From Clostridiales bacterium (GTDB lineage: Bacteria; Bacillota; Clostridia; Lachnospirales; Anaerotignaceae), in the NCBI GenBank assembly GCA_019423725.1, contig JAHZAW010000050.1, positions 219,566 through 233,213 on the forward strand: a DNA stretch of 13,648 bases, in the 5' to 3' direction. The translations under genes were made by a program, and so were the position numbers. The notes beneath the pieces were generated by a model. It was not told the origin of the DNA, did not search any database, and worked only from the letters and a program-made list of their open reading frames with translations. Below are positions 1-7,609 of this stretch, in pieces. Each line of letters begins with the position of its first letter. The stretch's first letter is position 1.

Positions 1-1387
1 GCTTATTAACAAGTACATCAAGCTGCTGATCGCCTACGCCATAAAGTATTGTCTGCTTTGTTTCTTTATTGACTTCAACTTTGATAGTAGGATCTTCTTC
101 TCTAAGCTTAACAAGTGCAGCTGCGATCTTATCATCATCACCCTTTGCCTTAGGAGCAATGGCACGTGAATATACAGAAGCAGGAAGCTCTATCTTATTT
201 ACCTGAACAGGATTTACGCTTGAGCAGAGTGTATCCTGCGTAGCTGTATTCTGGAGTTTAGCAAGTGCTCCGATATCGCCGGCATCAAGCTCATCAACTT
301 CGATCTGCTCCTTGCCTCTTATTACATAAATATGGGCAACTTTTTCTTCTGTATCTCTTTCAGGATTGTAGATAACTTTATCCTTTGTAAGTTTTCCTGA
401 AAGAACACGGAAAATATTAAGTCTTCCAATATAAGGGTCAGATATGGTCTTAAATACATAGGCAGCAAAATGATCGCTTTCGTCGTTCTTTCTTATGACC
501 ATCTCACCTGTCTTAAGATCTTTGCACTCGAACTCAGGTTTGCACTCAACTGAAGGGGGAAGGAAGTTTTTGATCGAGTTCATAAGGAGCATGATACCAA
601 GACCATAGTTAGCAGCTCCGGTAAACAGAGGCGCTATCTTTCTTTCCTTAACACCTATATTAAGTCCTTCATATATCTCCTCTATTGTGAGCTCTTCATC
701 AGCAAAATACTTTTCAAGTAATTCATCAATGCTTTCAGCAGCAACCTCTATTATCATCTGTCTGAGGCTTTCTACTTCGTCTCTCATTTCTTCGGGGAAG
801 GGACCAGGCTCAAATCCTGTTCTTGAAGCATCAAGATATTTTACTTCTCTTGTGATTACGTCTATGAAACCGCGGATCTTTTCTCCATCATAGAAAGGGA
901 TCTGAACGGGTGCTACGCTCTTGCCGAAATGATATCTGAGTTCTTTTAAAACTCTGGCATAGTCAGCATGCTCATCATCCATAAAGTTCATAAAGAACAT
1001 TCTGGGTGTTTTAAATTTTTCAACATATTCCCAAGCTTTTTCAGTACCTACCTCAACGCCTGCTTTTCCTGAAACAACGATCACCGCTGCGTCAGCAACC
1101 TTAGTTGAAAGCATAACTTCTCCTGCGAAGTCGAAGTAACCGGGAGTATCTATAAAATTGATCTTTGTATCTTTCCATTCAACCGGAAGAATTGATGAAT
1201 TAATTGAAACATGGCGTTTGATTTCCTCCGGGTCATAGTCGCTGACGGTGTTGCCCTCGTCAACTTTGCCGCATCTCTTCGTTGCTCCTGATTTGAAAAG
1301 GCACGATTCCGTTATCGTTGTCTTACCAGAACCACTGTGACCCAGCATAACGACATTTCTGATTTCTTTGGATGTGTAACTTTTCAT
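1..1387 (-). CDS. EF-G-like translational GTPase (EF-G paralogue), partial, C-terminus beyond left edge
   Basis: A 462-codon open frame starts at ATG 1387 and leaves the window with no stop. An AAAGGAGG site precedes the ATG by about 9 bases. The N-terminus has a P-loop GHSGSGKTT (residues 16-24), a switch-I region with NTVSDYDPEEIKR, and DTPGYFDF (G3, residues 80-87), followed by the EF-G domain II region and the start of domain III (ILYGVGDQQLDVL near the edge). Full EF-G is about 690 residues, so roughly two thirds is visible. GHSGSGKTT instead of AHIDAGKTT, and the EIKR stretch, place it in the EF-G-like paralogue group common in Lachnospiraceae rather than canonical FusA; this is from memory of the family. 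The G4 motif NKxD reads NFMD (134-137), so guanine recognition may be altered. Its cellular role is not established from sequence; GTP-dependent ribosome action is inferred. Confidence 0.9.
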   Translation of the reverse strand, partial: MKSYTSKEIRNVVMLGHSGSGKTTITESCLFKSGATKRCGKVDEGNTVSDYDPEEIKRHVSINSSILPVEWKDTKINFIDTPGYFDFAGEVMLSTKVADAAVIVVSGKAGVEVGTEKAWEYVEKFKTPRMFFMNFMDDEHADYARVLKELRYHFGKSVAPVQIPFYDGEKIRGFIDVITREVKYLDASRTGFEPGPFPEEMRDEVESLRQMIIEVAAESIDELLEKYFADEELTIEEIYEGLNIGVKERKIAPLFTGAANYGLGIMLLMNSIKNFLPPSVECKPEFECKDLKTGEMVIRKNDESDHFAAYVFKTISDPYIGRLNIFRVLSGKLTKDKVIYNPERDTEEKVAHIYVIRGKEQIEVDELDAGDIGALAKLQNTATQDTLCSSVNPVQVNKIELPASVYSRAIAPKAKGDDDKIAAALVKLREEDPTIKVEVNKETKQTILYGVGDQQLDVLVNK

Positions 1388-1501
1388 AAAACCATTCCTC
1401 CTTTATTTTCAGCGCCTGAGTACAGATTTTTAAGCGCATTCATTCGTCTTTAAAAGCACCATAATATAAAAATTCAACATTTGTGAGAAATATCCTTCTT
1501 T

Positions 1502-1530
1502 ATTGTAAAACAAATTTTAATTTTGTTCAA
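1502..1530 (-). promoter_or_regulatory. Predicted sigma-A promoter of the EF-G-like gene
   Basis: On the minus strand, TTGAAC (1530-1525) and TACAAT (1507-1502) are separated by exactly 17 bases. Transcription would begin near 1495, giving a leader of about 108 nt before the ATG at 1387. This is the best -35/-10 pair in the gap, but the gap is so AT-rich that chance matches are expected. Confidence 0.45.
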
Positions 1531-1730
1531 ATTTTATTATTTTTACAAATACATCGGTTTTTTATTAATATATTACATAAAAATATAGTATTTTTTGTTT
1601 ATTCAATATACAAAACGCAGCATCAGTCAAAATTGTCACGTATTACCTATACAATGTGTTAAAAAATGTACATTATTTTATGTTAGTAATTCCGAATAAT
1701 ATTATTAATCCAAGTATTTTTCTTGTTTAT

Positions 1731-1775
1731 TCAATAAAAACAGGACGGCTTAAATACTATATTAAACCGTCCTGT
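1731..1775 (-). terminator. Rho-independent terminator of the nucleotidase/SLH/M13 gene
   Basis: Reading the minus strand, ACAGGACGGTTTAA (from 1775) pairs with TTAAGCCGTCCTGT (ending 1740), with one mismatch next to the GC-rich part of the stem. TTTTATT follows immediately. It lies 28 bp beyond the stop of the gene ending at 1803 and has the right orientation. Confidence 0.88.
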
Positions 1776-1802
1776 AGCTTGCATTTATTTAATTAATATA
1801 TG

Positions 1803-4800
1803 TTACCAAATCACAACCCTGTCCTCCGGTGCCACATACATTCCATCTGTTTCATCTATTCCATAGGTCTCATAGAATTCATCAAAGTTTGAAAGCAGTG
1901 GATTCATCCTGGCTCTGCCCATGGCATGATAATCATTTTTTGAATAATACAATGCGTTATTTCTGCTGGTTACAAATGTCATTGTCTGGACAACGCTACT
2001 GAATAACTCATCATAATCAGGGTCTTCCATTTCAGATAACATATCAATTAGACAGGCGACAGCTCCAATGTCCGCAACATTTTCACTAAGTGTCATTTTA
2101 CCATTTGTTGTTATACCCGGAGCATATTCATATCCATCATAAGCTTTGACAGCTTTATCACACAATTCTTCAAAAGCCGCATAATCTTCATCAGTCCACC
2201 AGTTGGATATATTTCCATTTTCATCATACAAAGCTCCATCATTATCAAATGCATGGGTCACCTCATGGGCTATGGCATATCCAATGCTTCCAAGATTATA
2301 TTCATATGACTGTTCAGGGTCATATACAGGCTTCTGCAAAAAGGCTGCAGGAAAAGAGATATCATTATTTCCTGAATCATAGAGGGCATTTACTTCAAAT
2401 ATACTTATAGCCCAGCCTGTTTTGTCAACGGGTTTACCCTGTAAAGCCACTCTAGCTTCCCTTACAGCCCTATTTACGGCGATCTGATTTGAAAAATATG
2501 TGCCTCCTTCTTCAGGGGATCTTATATCTAAATCATTATTTGATGATGTTTTATCTTCTTCATCCCATTCATCAGGATATCCAACTTTTATCTTCATGGT
2601 ATCGAGTTTTTTTACTGCCTCAGCCTTTGTCTCATCACTCATCCAGTCAAGTTTATTTATCCTTTCCTTGAAAACCTCTATGATCTTTTCAGCCATTTCA
2701 GTGACTGCTTCTTTATCTTCCTTTGAAAAATACATTCTTACATATTCTTTTCCAATATATTCGCTGAAATTATCTTTTATTCTTTGGATAGCTATTGACT
2801 CATTGCTCTGTCTTGCATCATAACCATAAACATTCAGCTGAAATTCATCATAAAGATCGATAAAATCGGTGCTTAGTACATCCGTAAAGCTGCCTACAAT
2901 TGCTAATTTAGCTCTTTTCTTAAGCAATTCCAAATTACTGTCATTAAACAAGCTGGCAAATTCTTTCATTAATTCGGCTTCTTCAACGATGATCGTGTCT
3001 TCCTTTTCAAGGCCGCTCGCCTCTAATACCGATTCCATATCAACACCGGGAAACAGCTGAGCTATCTCATCAAATGTAAATTTATTATATGTATTTTCAA
3101 CACTAGCCGCATCCTCGAGGGATAAAAGTTTTTCCGAAAGCTTTTTATCAAACTCATATATATCCTCAGAATTTATACTGCCATCATCATCTATAAGCGC
3201 CATACGGCCATCTATGAAATCAAGGTAAAACTGCTTTGCTTCTTCACCGCTGTATGAATAAAAGCTGCTATCCATTTCAGGCTGCATTACTTCAAAACTA
3301 AGCAGTCTTTTAGTTGAATCATATGGATCTTGGATAAGATCAAAACACATAAAAATATCTGTTCCTGTATCCTGAAGGACTTTATTCTGCACCTTTATAA
3401 GATCCCCTATATTTTCAGCACTGTCTACCATATCAAGATATTCCTTTATAGGTCCATATCCTGCCTTATTTCTGCCTTCAATATCCATTACTGAATCATA
3501 AAAGTCAGATATTTTATCTTCTTCAGTACCCTCTGGATGCTCCTCAGATATCACATCATTTATTATTTGTGACAGCTGGTCTTCAACATCATAAGCGATG
3601 TCATAGATTTTTCCACCTAACTCATTTCCATTTTCAAAAACATAGTTATCAATATATTCCTTATTTACTGTAGTATAAAAATCATCATTTTTATTTGTTC
3701 CAAAAAGTGAAAATACACGCTGTATGAATAACTCCATCTGGTCCTTTGAAATATTTTTATTTAAAAGACCTATCTCATCTTCAGTAATAAGACCAATTTC
3801 AAAAATATTCTCAAGCTCAGCCACAGCCCATTCAGGCACACCCTCAGCTTCATTAATATCAAGGCTCTGCCAGCCTCTATTCACCGATGGCATAGGGAGC
3901 TCACCAAAGGCACGTCTGAGCATAACAAGGGCCTCAGCTCCTGTTACAGGCTTTTCTTCATCAAGTTCTCCATTCTCATAACCTTTTATTATGTCTTCTT
4001 TTCCCACTCCCGGGTTATAATCATCAGCCGCAGTTATGAGCATCTGTACTGCCCCGCCTCTGGTAAGCGCACCGTCAGCAGTTTCAATTTCAGTACTGTC
4101 TGTTTCAGCCTCTCCAGACGTATCTTCTCCATTATTTGTGCCGGCTGCCTCTGGTGTTTCTGATACTTCACCGGATGTCTTTTCTATATAAGCCAGAACA
4201 GCCTCTTCACATGTTCCGTATTCCTTGTCAAGGGGAGCAGCTGCCAAAGCACCATAGTCACTGCTCTCAGCCGCATAATTATTTGTGGCAACGGTGTATA
4301 CCTTATTTTCATCTAAGGCAGTGCCTCCAACCTCAGCAGAAATTATCTGCCCATTATCATCGGTTTTGATCTCTATGCCGCTGTACTGAAGATATGACCC
4401 ACTGTTATCCGGCCAAGAATACTGGTAAGGGTCTTCTCCCTTTGCAGCAGCCTCTTTCTGCGTTTCATAAACATCACTGCACGCTTTTCCAATGGCCAGT
4501 GACTGGCTGAGTATATCTAAAATTTCTTTTCCAGTGAGTTTTTTAGTAACAAGTACATTTCCATAGGGAGAGATACTTATTATTTCTTTATAAGTTACAT
4601 CTCCGCTTTCGAGCCCTGCCCTTATGCCCCCGGCATTTTCAAAGGCTATGTCAGCTCCAGTTTTATCCAGGTAGCTTTCCGTTACAAGCCTGCCTATATC
4701 CTGCTGGGATACTCGTATTTCTTCCCAGCTGTATGGATATGCCTTATCCATATGTCCCACAGCCTCAGATAATATACCCTGCTCTCTTTCCTCTATGGAT

Positions 4801-5729
4801 GTTATCTGTGACTTTATATCCGCATTTTCCGTTATATTTCCAATATTTTCAATGTCATAAACCGTTTCTTCAGCTGAAACGAGTTCTTTGGTCTCAGGGT
4901 CAACGGTTATCTCCATTACTCCAACATCATTGAAATAACATCCAGCCTCAGCCACATATACATTTTTTCCTTCGCTGTCCGGATATGTCTCATCAATAAT
5001 GATATGTTCATGTCCAGCAATTACCGCATCTACATCTTTGGTATTTTTAACAAAGGACTCACAGTCGCTCTGGTGGGTAAGGGCTATTACTATATCACAG
5101 CCAAGGACATCCTTTAAATATGACGCCGTTTCTGAGGCAGCTGCTGCTTCCTCCTCAAACTTCAATCCGCTTACATTTTCTGATGCTGTTGAGGAATAAA
5201 AGACATCGTCTATAACGCCTGTCACGCCGACCTTTAAACTTGTGCCGTCATCTGCTGTTACTTCTTTTACTATGTAATCATTATCAAAGAAACTTGTACC
5301 GTCTCCATTTACGACATTTGAGGCAAGTATTTTAAATCCGCCTATTTTCTCAAGTTCCTTAAGCCTCTCCGCTCCATAGCTCCAGTCGTGGTTTCCAACT
5401 GTGACAGCATCATATCCAGCTGTTCTCATAAGCTCAGCTATGCTCTGGCCCTGTTCCACCGTGGCAAAAGCCTGGCCATGGAATGTATCTCCAGCGTCAA
5501 GCACCAGGTCAGCACCTTCGCTGTCGATTATGCCCTTTAAATAGGCAAATCCAAGGGTTCCATTCTCCGTTGAATTATAATATCCATGGATGTCATTGGT
5601 ATGTACTATCTGAATAGATGCCTGTTTTCCAGCTGAACCTTCCGCAAAGGCATTTATGGGGAATGCTTCAGCATAAAACGCCAGTGAAATCATCACTGCC
5701 AATGATCTTTTAAACAAGTTTTTTATCAT
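1803..5729 (-). CDS. Secreted 5'-nucleotidase / SLH-like / M13 metallopeptidase fusion protein
   Basis: This is a 1308-residue exported multidomain protein with a signal peptide at about 1-30. The 5'-nucleotidase metallophosphatase domain (about 38-300) shows DIH (46-48), DAGD (78-81), GNHD (112-115), H219 and GHEH (239-242), the residues expected to bind two metals. The 5'-nucleotidase C-terminal domain (about 320-515) has FENAGGIR (363-370). An acidic Ser/Thr/Glu-rich linker (518-552) leads to a degenerate SLH-like segment (about 553-676; GYENGELDEEKPVTGAEA and a WAVAELENIFEIGLI-type repeat). The M13 peptidase (about 680-1308) begins DDFYTTVNKEY and carries HEVTH (1155-1159) and ENVAD (1216-1220), the neprilysin zinc ligands and catalytic Glu. 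H1268 and R1274 match neprilysin substrate-side residues, and it ends VVIW. All catalytic motifs are intact. GGAGG lies 9 bases before the ATG. I infer surface nucleotide scavenging plus peptide hydrolysis. Confidence 0.93.
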   Translation of the reverse strand: MIKNLFKRSLAVMISLAFYAEAFPINAFAEGSAGKQASIQIVHTNDIHGYYNSTENGTLGFAYLKGIIDSEGADLVLDAGDTFHGQAFATVEQGQSIAELMRTAGYDAVTVGNHDWSYGAERLKELEKIGGFKILASNVVNGDGTSFFDNDYIVKEVTADDGTSLKVGVTGVIDDVFYSSTASENVSGLKFEEEAAAASETASYLKDVLGCDIVIALTHQSDCESFVKNTKDVDAVIAGHEHIIIDETYPDSEGKNVYVAEAGCYFNDVGVMEITVDPETKELVSAEETVYDIENIGNITENADIKSQITSIEEREQGILSEAVGHMDKAYPYSWEEIRVSQQDIGRLVTESYLDKTGADIAFENAGGIRAGLESGDVTYKEIISISPYGNVLVTKKLTGKEILDILSQSLAIGKACSDVYETQKEAAAKGEDPYQYSWPDNSGSYLQYSGIEIKTDDNGQIISAEVGGTALDENKVYTVATNNYAAESSDYGALAAAPLDKEYGTCEEAVLAYIEKTSGEVSETPEAAGTNNGEDTSGEAETDSTEIETADGALTRGGAVQMLITAADDYNPGVGKEDIIKGYENGELDEEKPVTGAEALVMLRRAFGELPMPSVNRGWQSLDINEAEGVPEWAVAELENIFEIGLITEDEIGLLNKNISKDQMELFIQRVFSLFGTNKNDDFYTTVNKEYIDNYVFENGNELGGKIYDIAYDVEDQLSQIINDVISEEHPEGTEEDKISDFYDSVMDIEGRNKAGYGPIKEYLDMVDSAENIGDLIKVQNKVLQDTGTDIFMCFDLIQDPYDSTKRLLSFEVMQPEMDSSFYSYSGEEAKQFYLDFIDGRMALIDDDGSINSEDIYEFDKKLSEKLLSLEDAASVENTYNKFTFDEIAQLFPGVDMESVLEASGLEKEDTIIVEEAELMKEFASLFNDSNLELLKKRAKLAIVGSFTDVLSTDFIDLYDEFQLNVYGYDARQSNESIAIQRIKDNFSEYIGKEYVRMYFSKEDKEAVTEMAEKIIEVFKERINKLDWMSDETKAEAVKKLDTMKIKVGYPDEWDEEDKTSSNNDLDIRSPEEGGTYFSNQIAVNRAVREARVALQGKPVDKTGWAISIFEVNALYDSGNNDISFPAAFLQKPVYDPEQSYEYNLGSIGYAIAHEVTHAFDNDGALYDENGNISNWWTDEDYAAFEELCDKAVKAYDGYEYAPGITTNGKMTLSENVADIGAVACLIDMLSEMEDPDYDELFSSVVQTMTFVTSRNNALYYSKNDYHAMGRARMNPLLSNFDEFYETYGIDETDGMYVAPEDRVVIW

Positions 5730-5792
5730 CTGTCCCTTCCTCCACTACTTACTGATAACATAAAATATTTTCATAGTTTTAATCTATAAACA

Positions 5793-5822
5793 ATAGTATC
5801 ATATTTTTAACGTGTTTTGCAA
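5793..5822 (-). promoter_or_regulatory. Predicted promoter of the nucleotidase/SLH/M13 gene
   Basis: On the minus strand, TTGCAA (5822-5817), an 18-base spacer and TACTAT (5798-5793). The spacer ends in TGA, so the -10 box has an extended TGn element. The start would be near 5786, leaving a 5' leader of about 57 nt before the ATG at 5729. Confidence 0.6.
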
Positions 5823-5877
5823 ATATATTGGACAAACCATCTCAGTAAAACAATACTCACATATACATCAAACTGAA

Positions 5878-5914
5878 AAGGCTCTTTTACATTCTTTATC
5901 TGTAAAAGAGCCTT
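5878..5914 (-). terminator. Terminator of the C39-like lipoprotein gene
   Basis: AAGGCTCTTTTACA (5878-5891) and TGTAAAAGAGCCTT (5901-5914) form a perfect 14-bp stem with a 9-base loop. On the minus strand the stem ends in GAGCCTTTT, 67 bp past the stop at 5981. The element is nearly symmetrical, but no plus-strand gene ends nearby. Confidence 0.8.
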
Positions 5915-5980
5915 GATTTTCTAATGTGCTGTTGTCATTATGTCTGCTGTATGCTTTTTTGTAAATAGGCAGTTATAAAA

Positions 5981-6775
5981 TTACTTTAAAACACAGAACA
6001 GCATGTATCTTTCTTCAACTCCATAATCTCCTAAGGAGTCATACATCGTCCAGTCGTAATAAAACCTTTCAGCAGGATAAACGCCATATCCATCCTGATT
6101 ATGGTCTGTTGTATCGTATGGATCAGCAACTATTATTACATCGTCAGAATATGTATCCGTACCCATGGTATCATATCCTATTATTATCTGCCAATGTCCG
6201 CCCCAGTCGTTCCAGCCTATCATTATGGGCTGTCCGTTTTTTAAATATTCCTGGATCTGGTCAAGGGTCATAAAATCATAAATTTCATCACCGGGGTAAT
6301 CATAGGAGCTCTCGGTCTTCCTTCCTGTAACTGTTTCAAGTATATTTACCACATCACTTAATGAGGTGCCCTCTTCTTCCAGTCCATTGGAGCGCATTTC
6401 AGTCAGTGTTCTTTCATTATTGTCGCCTAAAAGGCCATAGTATTCCAGAAACATAACCATTGCGCTGGGTCCGCATGACCACTGGCTGGTCTGCTGCTGT
6501 GTCTTGAATTTAGGCAGTATCGTAAGCGTATCAGTGCTTTCCATGTTGTAATAATCCAGGCTTGTAAAATACGGGCTGTCCTTGTGGTCAGCCTGTCTTT
6601 CGGCACTGTCAGCTCCTCCTTCTTCAGAAAGGTCAGTTTCATAGGGTATCTTCATTTCGTCCGTAAAATTTGACGTCCTTTTGTAAGCGTTTTCTGAACT
6701 TTCTTTTTTGTTTTTCGGTGCACAGGCTGTAAGCATAACTGTTAATAAAACAAAACATACAATTAGTTTTTTCAT
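5981..6775 (-). CDS. Lipoprotein with C39-like (papain-fold) cysteine peptidase domain
   Basis: The 264-residue protein starts with a type II signal peptide and lipobox LTAC, so Cys18 is the lipidated residue and the protein sits on the outer face of the membrane. Residues 19-80 are a polar, charged linker. Residues 85-264 match the C39-like peptidase (Peptidase_C39_2) pattern: Q95 six residues before nucleophile C101 (SCGPSAM), H194 in GGHWQIIIGYD, and D218 in VADPYD. These are the oxyanion Gln and the Cys-His-Asp triad, so activity is plausible. There is no ABC transporter nearby, so it is not a bacteriocin exporter-type C39. The substrate is unknown. AAAGGA lies 7 bases before the ATG. The gene follows MarR-1 by 308 bp on the same strand and has its own promoter and terminator, so it is probably monocistronic. 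Confidence 0.85.
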   Translation of the reverse strand: MKKLIVCFVLLTVMLTACAPKNKKESSENAYKRTSNFTDEMKIPYETDLSEEGGADSAERQADHKDSPYFTSLDYYNMESTDTLTILPKFKTQQQTSQWSCGPSAMVMFLEYYGLLGDNNERTLTEMRSNGLEEEGTSLSDVVNILETVTGRKTESSYDYPGDEIYDFMTLDQIQEYLKNGQPIMIGWNDWGGHWQIIIGYDTMGTDTYSDDVIIVADPYDTTDHNQDGYGVYPAERFYYDWTMYDSLGDYGVEERYMLFCVLK

Positions 6776-6804
6776 ATGGAATTCCTTTCATTTAAAAATT
6801 AATT

Positions 6805-6828
6805 GTACTTGATTTTACTGACAAGTAC
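6805..6828 (-). repeat. Inverted repeat in lipoprotein leader
   Basis: A perfect 7-bp inverted repeat GTACTTG/CAAGTAC with a 10-base loop sits about 30 bases upstream of the lipoprotein start codon, just before its AAAGGA site. It could be an RNA hairpin affecting translation or an operator; nothing distinguishes the two. Confidence 0.4.
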
Positions 6829-6963
6829 GGTGTAAACATTCATAAGCGGCTATAATACCCACCTGTTATATATACATCTTAAAATCCGCCGCAGGCCAAA
6901 AGGCCTATATGCCCCATATGTGTTTTATAAACTGCTGCCTGATATACAAAAAGCATGGTGCAG

Positions 6964-6992
6964 ATTTTAACAGCCATAACTTTATTTGTCAA
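6964..6992 (-). promoter_or_regulatory. Predicted sigma-A promoter of the C39-like lipoprotein gene
   Basis: On the minus strand, a consensus TTGACA (6992-6987), a 17-base spacer and TAAAAT (6969-6964). Transcription would start near 6957, about 180 nt before the ATG at 6775, so the mRNA has an unusually long leader. Confidence 0.65.
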
Positions 6993-7083
6993 TATTTTGA
7001 TTACATAAAATAATCAAGGCAATCATATAAGATCTAAAATGAATATTTATCCCTATTTAATTTTATCCTTTCAGCCTTAATAA

Positions 7084-7518
7084 TCAGTCTTCCAGCGATA
7101 TGGTCGCCTCCGCCGCCAAAGCCAGCAGACGCCTGAACTCCTCCCTTTCATTATCCGTCATATTCTGCGTCATCCTCTGGAAACATATATCTATCTGTTC
7201 CTTTACATAGGGATATGCTTTCCACGCCTTTTCAGTCGGACTTATATCATACGTTCTTTTGTCCCTGGCATTTGTAGAACGCACAAGGAATCCTAAATCT
7301 TCAAGTTTTGTTACTGTTTTTGCTATGACGCTTTTATCAAGACCCAGTCTTTTTGTTATTTCATCCTGTGTCAATACCTCAAAGTCACAGACTATCAATA
7401 TCACTACAGCCTGCGCGGCCGTAAGATCATACTGGGCACATCCATTGTTCAGCCATATATGTGACTTCCTATATAAAATAGAAATTGATTTGAACGGGCT
7501 CTCAACGATATTAGGCAT
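7084..7518 (-). CDS. MarR-family transcriptional regulator (MarR-1), divergent from MFS transporter
   Basis: 144 residues, the usual MarR length. The central winged helix-turn-helix is clear: LTQDEITKRLGLDKSVIAKTVTKL falls around residues 49-72, and the wing NARDKRTYDISPTEK (83-97) has the conserved D-x-R pattern. Flanking helices at both ends would form the dimer interface. MarR proteins are usually dimeric repressors released by small aromatic or toxic compounds. GGAGG lies 8 bases before the ATG. The gene is divergent from the MFS gene, the classic layout for a regulator controlling an efflux pump and itself from shared operators. The ligand cannot be inferred. Confidence 0.92.
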   Translation of the reverse strand: MPNIVESPFKSISILYRKSHIWLNNGCAQYDLTAAQAVVILIVCDFEVLTQDEITKRLGLDKSVIAKTVTKLEDLGFLVRSTNARDKRTYDISPTEKAWKAYPYVKEQIDICFQRMTQNMTDNEREEFRRLLALAAEATISLED

Positions 7519-7545
7519 ACTTTAGACCTCCTTTTATTTGTGATC

Positions 7546-7574
7546 ATTATAAAATAATTTGGTGGACGTTGCAA
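7546..7574 (-). promoter_or_regulatory. Predicted promoter of MarR-1
   Basis: On the minus strand, TTGCAA (7574-7569), a 17-base spacer and a perfect TATAAT (7551-7546). The -35 box lies inside an 8-bp palindrome GTTGCAAC (7568-7575), a possible small operator element. Confidence 0.65.
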
Positions 7575-7581
7575 CCAGTTA

Positions 7582-7609
7582 TTGACTTTGTCAATTTATT
7601 TGCTATAAT
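7582..7609 (+). promoter_or_regulatory. Predicted promoter of the MFS gene with inverted repeat over -35
   Basis: TTGACT (7582-7587), a 16-base spacer and a perfect TATAAT (7604-7609). The -35 lies in the inverted repeat TTGAC-TTT-GTCAA (7582-7594), and the -10 overlaps the left end of a 38-bp palindrome. Both are plausible operator positions for the divergent MarR-1. Confidence 0.7.

Larger units (their letters stand above)
1388..1802. other. 415-bp AT-rich intergenic region
   Basis: No gene was found here. It holds the candidate promoter of the EF-G-like gene (1502-1530), the terminator of the nucleotidase/M13 gene (1731-1775), and a 14-base direct repeat TTGTTTATTCAATA at 1595-1608 and 1723-1736. 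The 14-mer ATTACCTATACAAT (1642-1655) recurs at 8881-8894. The rest is AT-rich without clear structure. Confidence 0.6.
6776..7083. other. 308-bp intergenic region holding a long leader rich in inverted repeats
   Basis: Besides the promoter at 6964-6992, the predicted leader of the lipoprotein gene contains several inverted repeats: GTACTTG/CAAGTAC (6805-6811 and 6822-6828, 10-base loop), AGGCC/GGCCT (6893-6897 and 6902-6906), ATATG/CATAT (6907-6911 and 6915-6919), and a possible long-range pair GCGGC/GCCGC (6846-6850 with 6888-6892). No known riboswitch class was recognised. A weak TTGATTA/TAATCAA hairpin (6997-7017) lies after MarR-1 but has no U-run, so MarR-1 has no clear terminator here. 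Confidence 0.5.

Noticed and set aside
687..893. 68-codon plus-strand open frame antisense to the EF-G-like gene
   Set aside because: It is Ser-rich shadow translation of a clear GTPase coding sequence, with no ribosome site.
2500..2823. 107-codon plus-strand open frame inside the nucleotidase/M13 gene
   Set aside because: It is antisense to a well-supported enzyme with intact motifs, has low-complexity Ser/Phe-rich content, and lacks a ribosome site. The same applies to other plus-strand frames between 1803 and 5729.
5878..5914. Perfect 14-bp hairpin as a mobile element end
   Set aside because: Its position and T-run fit a terminator for the lipoprotein gene, and no transposase or target duplication is seen.
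6427..6642. 71-codon minus-strand open frame in another frame of the lipoprotein gene
   Set aside because: It overlaps the C39-like domain, whose catalytic residues are all in the annotated frame.
6776..6957. Known riboswitch or T-box in the lipoprotein leader
   Set aside because: I could not match the conserved cores of common classes, so it is reported only as a repeat-rich leader.
6997..7017. TTGATTA/TAATCAA hairpin after MarR-1 as a terminator
   Set aside because: The stem is short and AT-only and no U-run follows on the minus strand; it also overlaps the lipoprotein promoter spacer region poorly.
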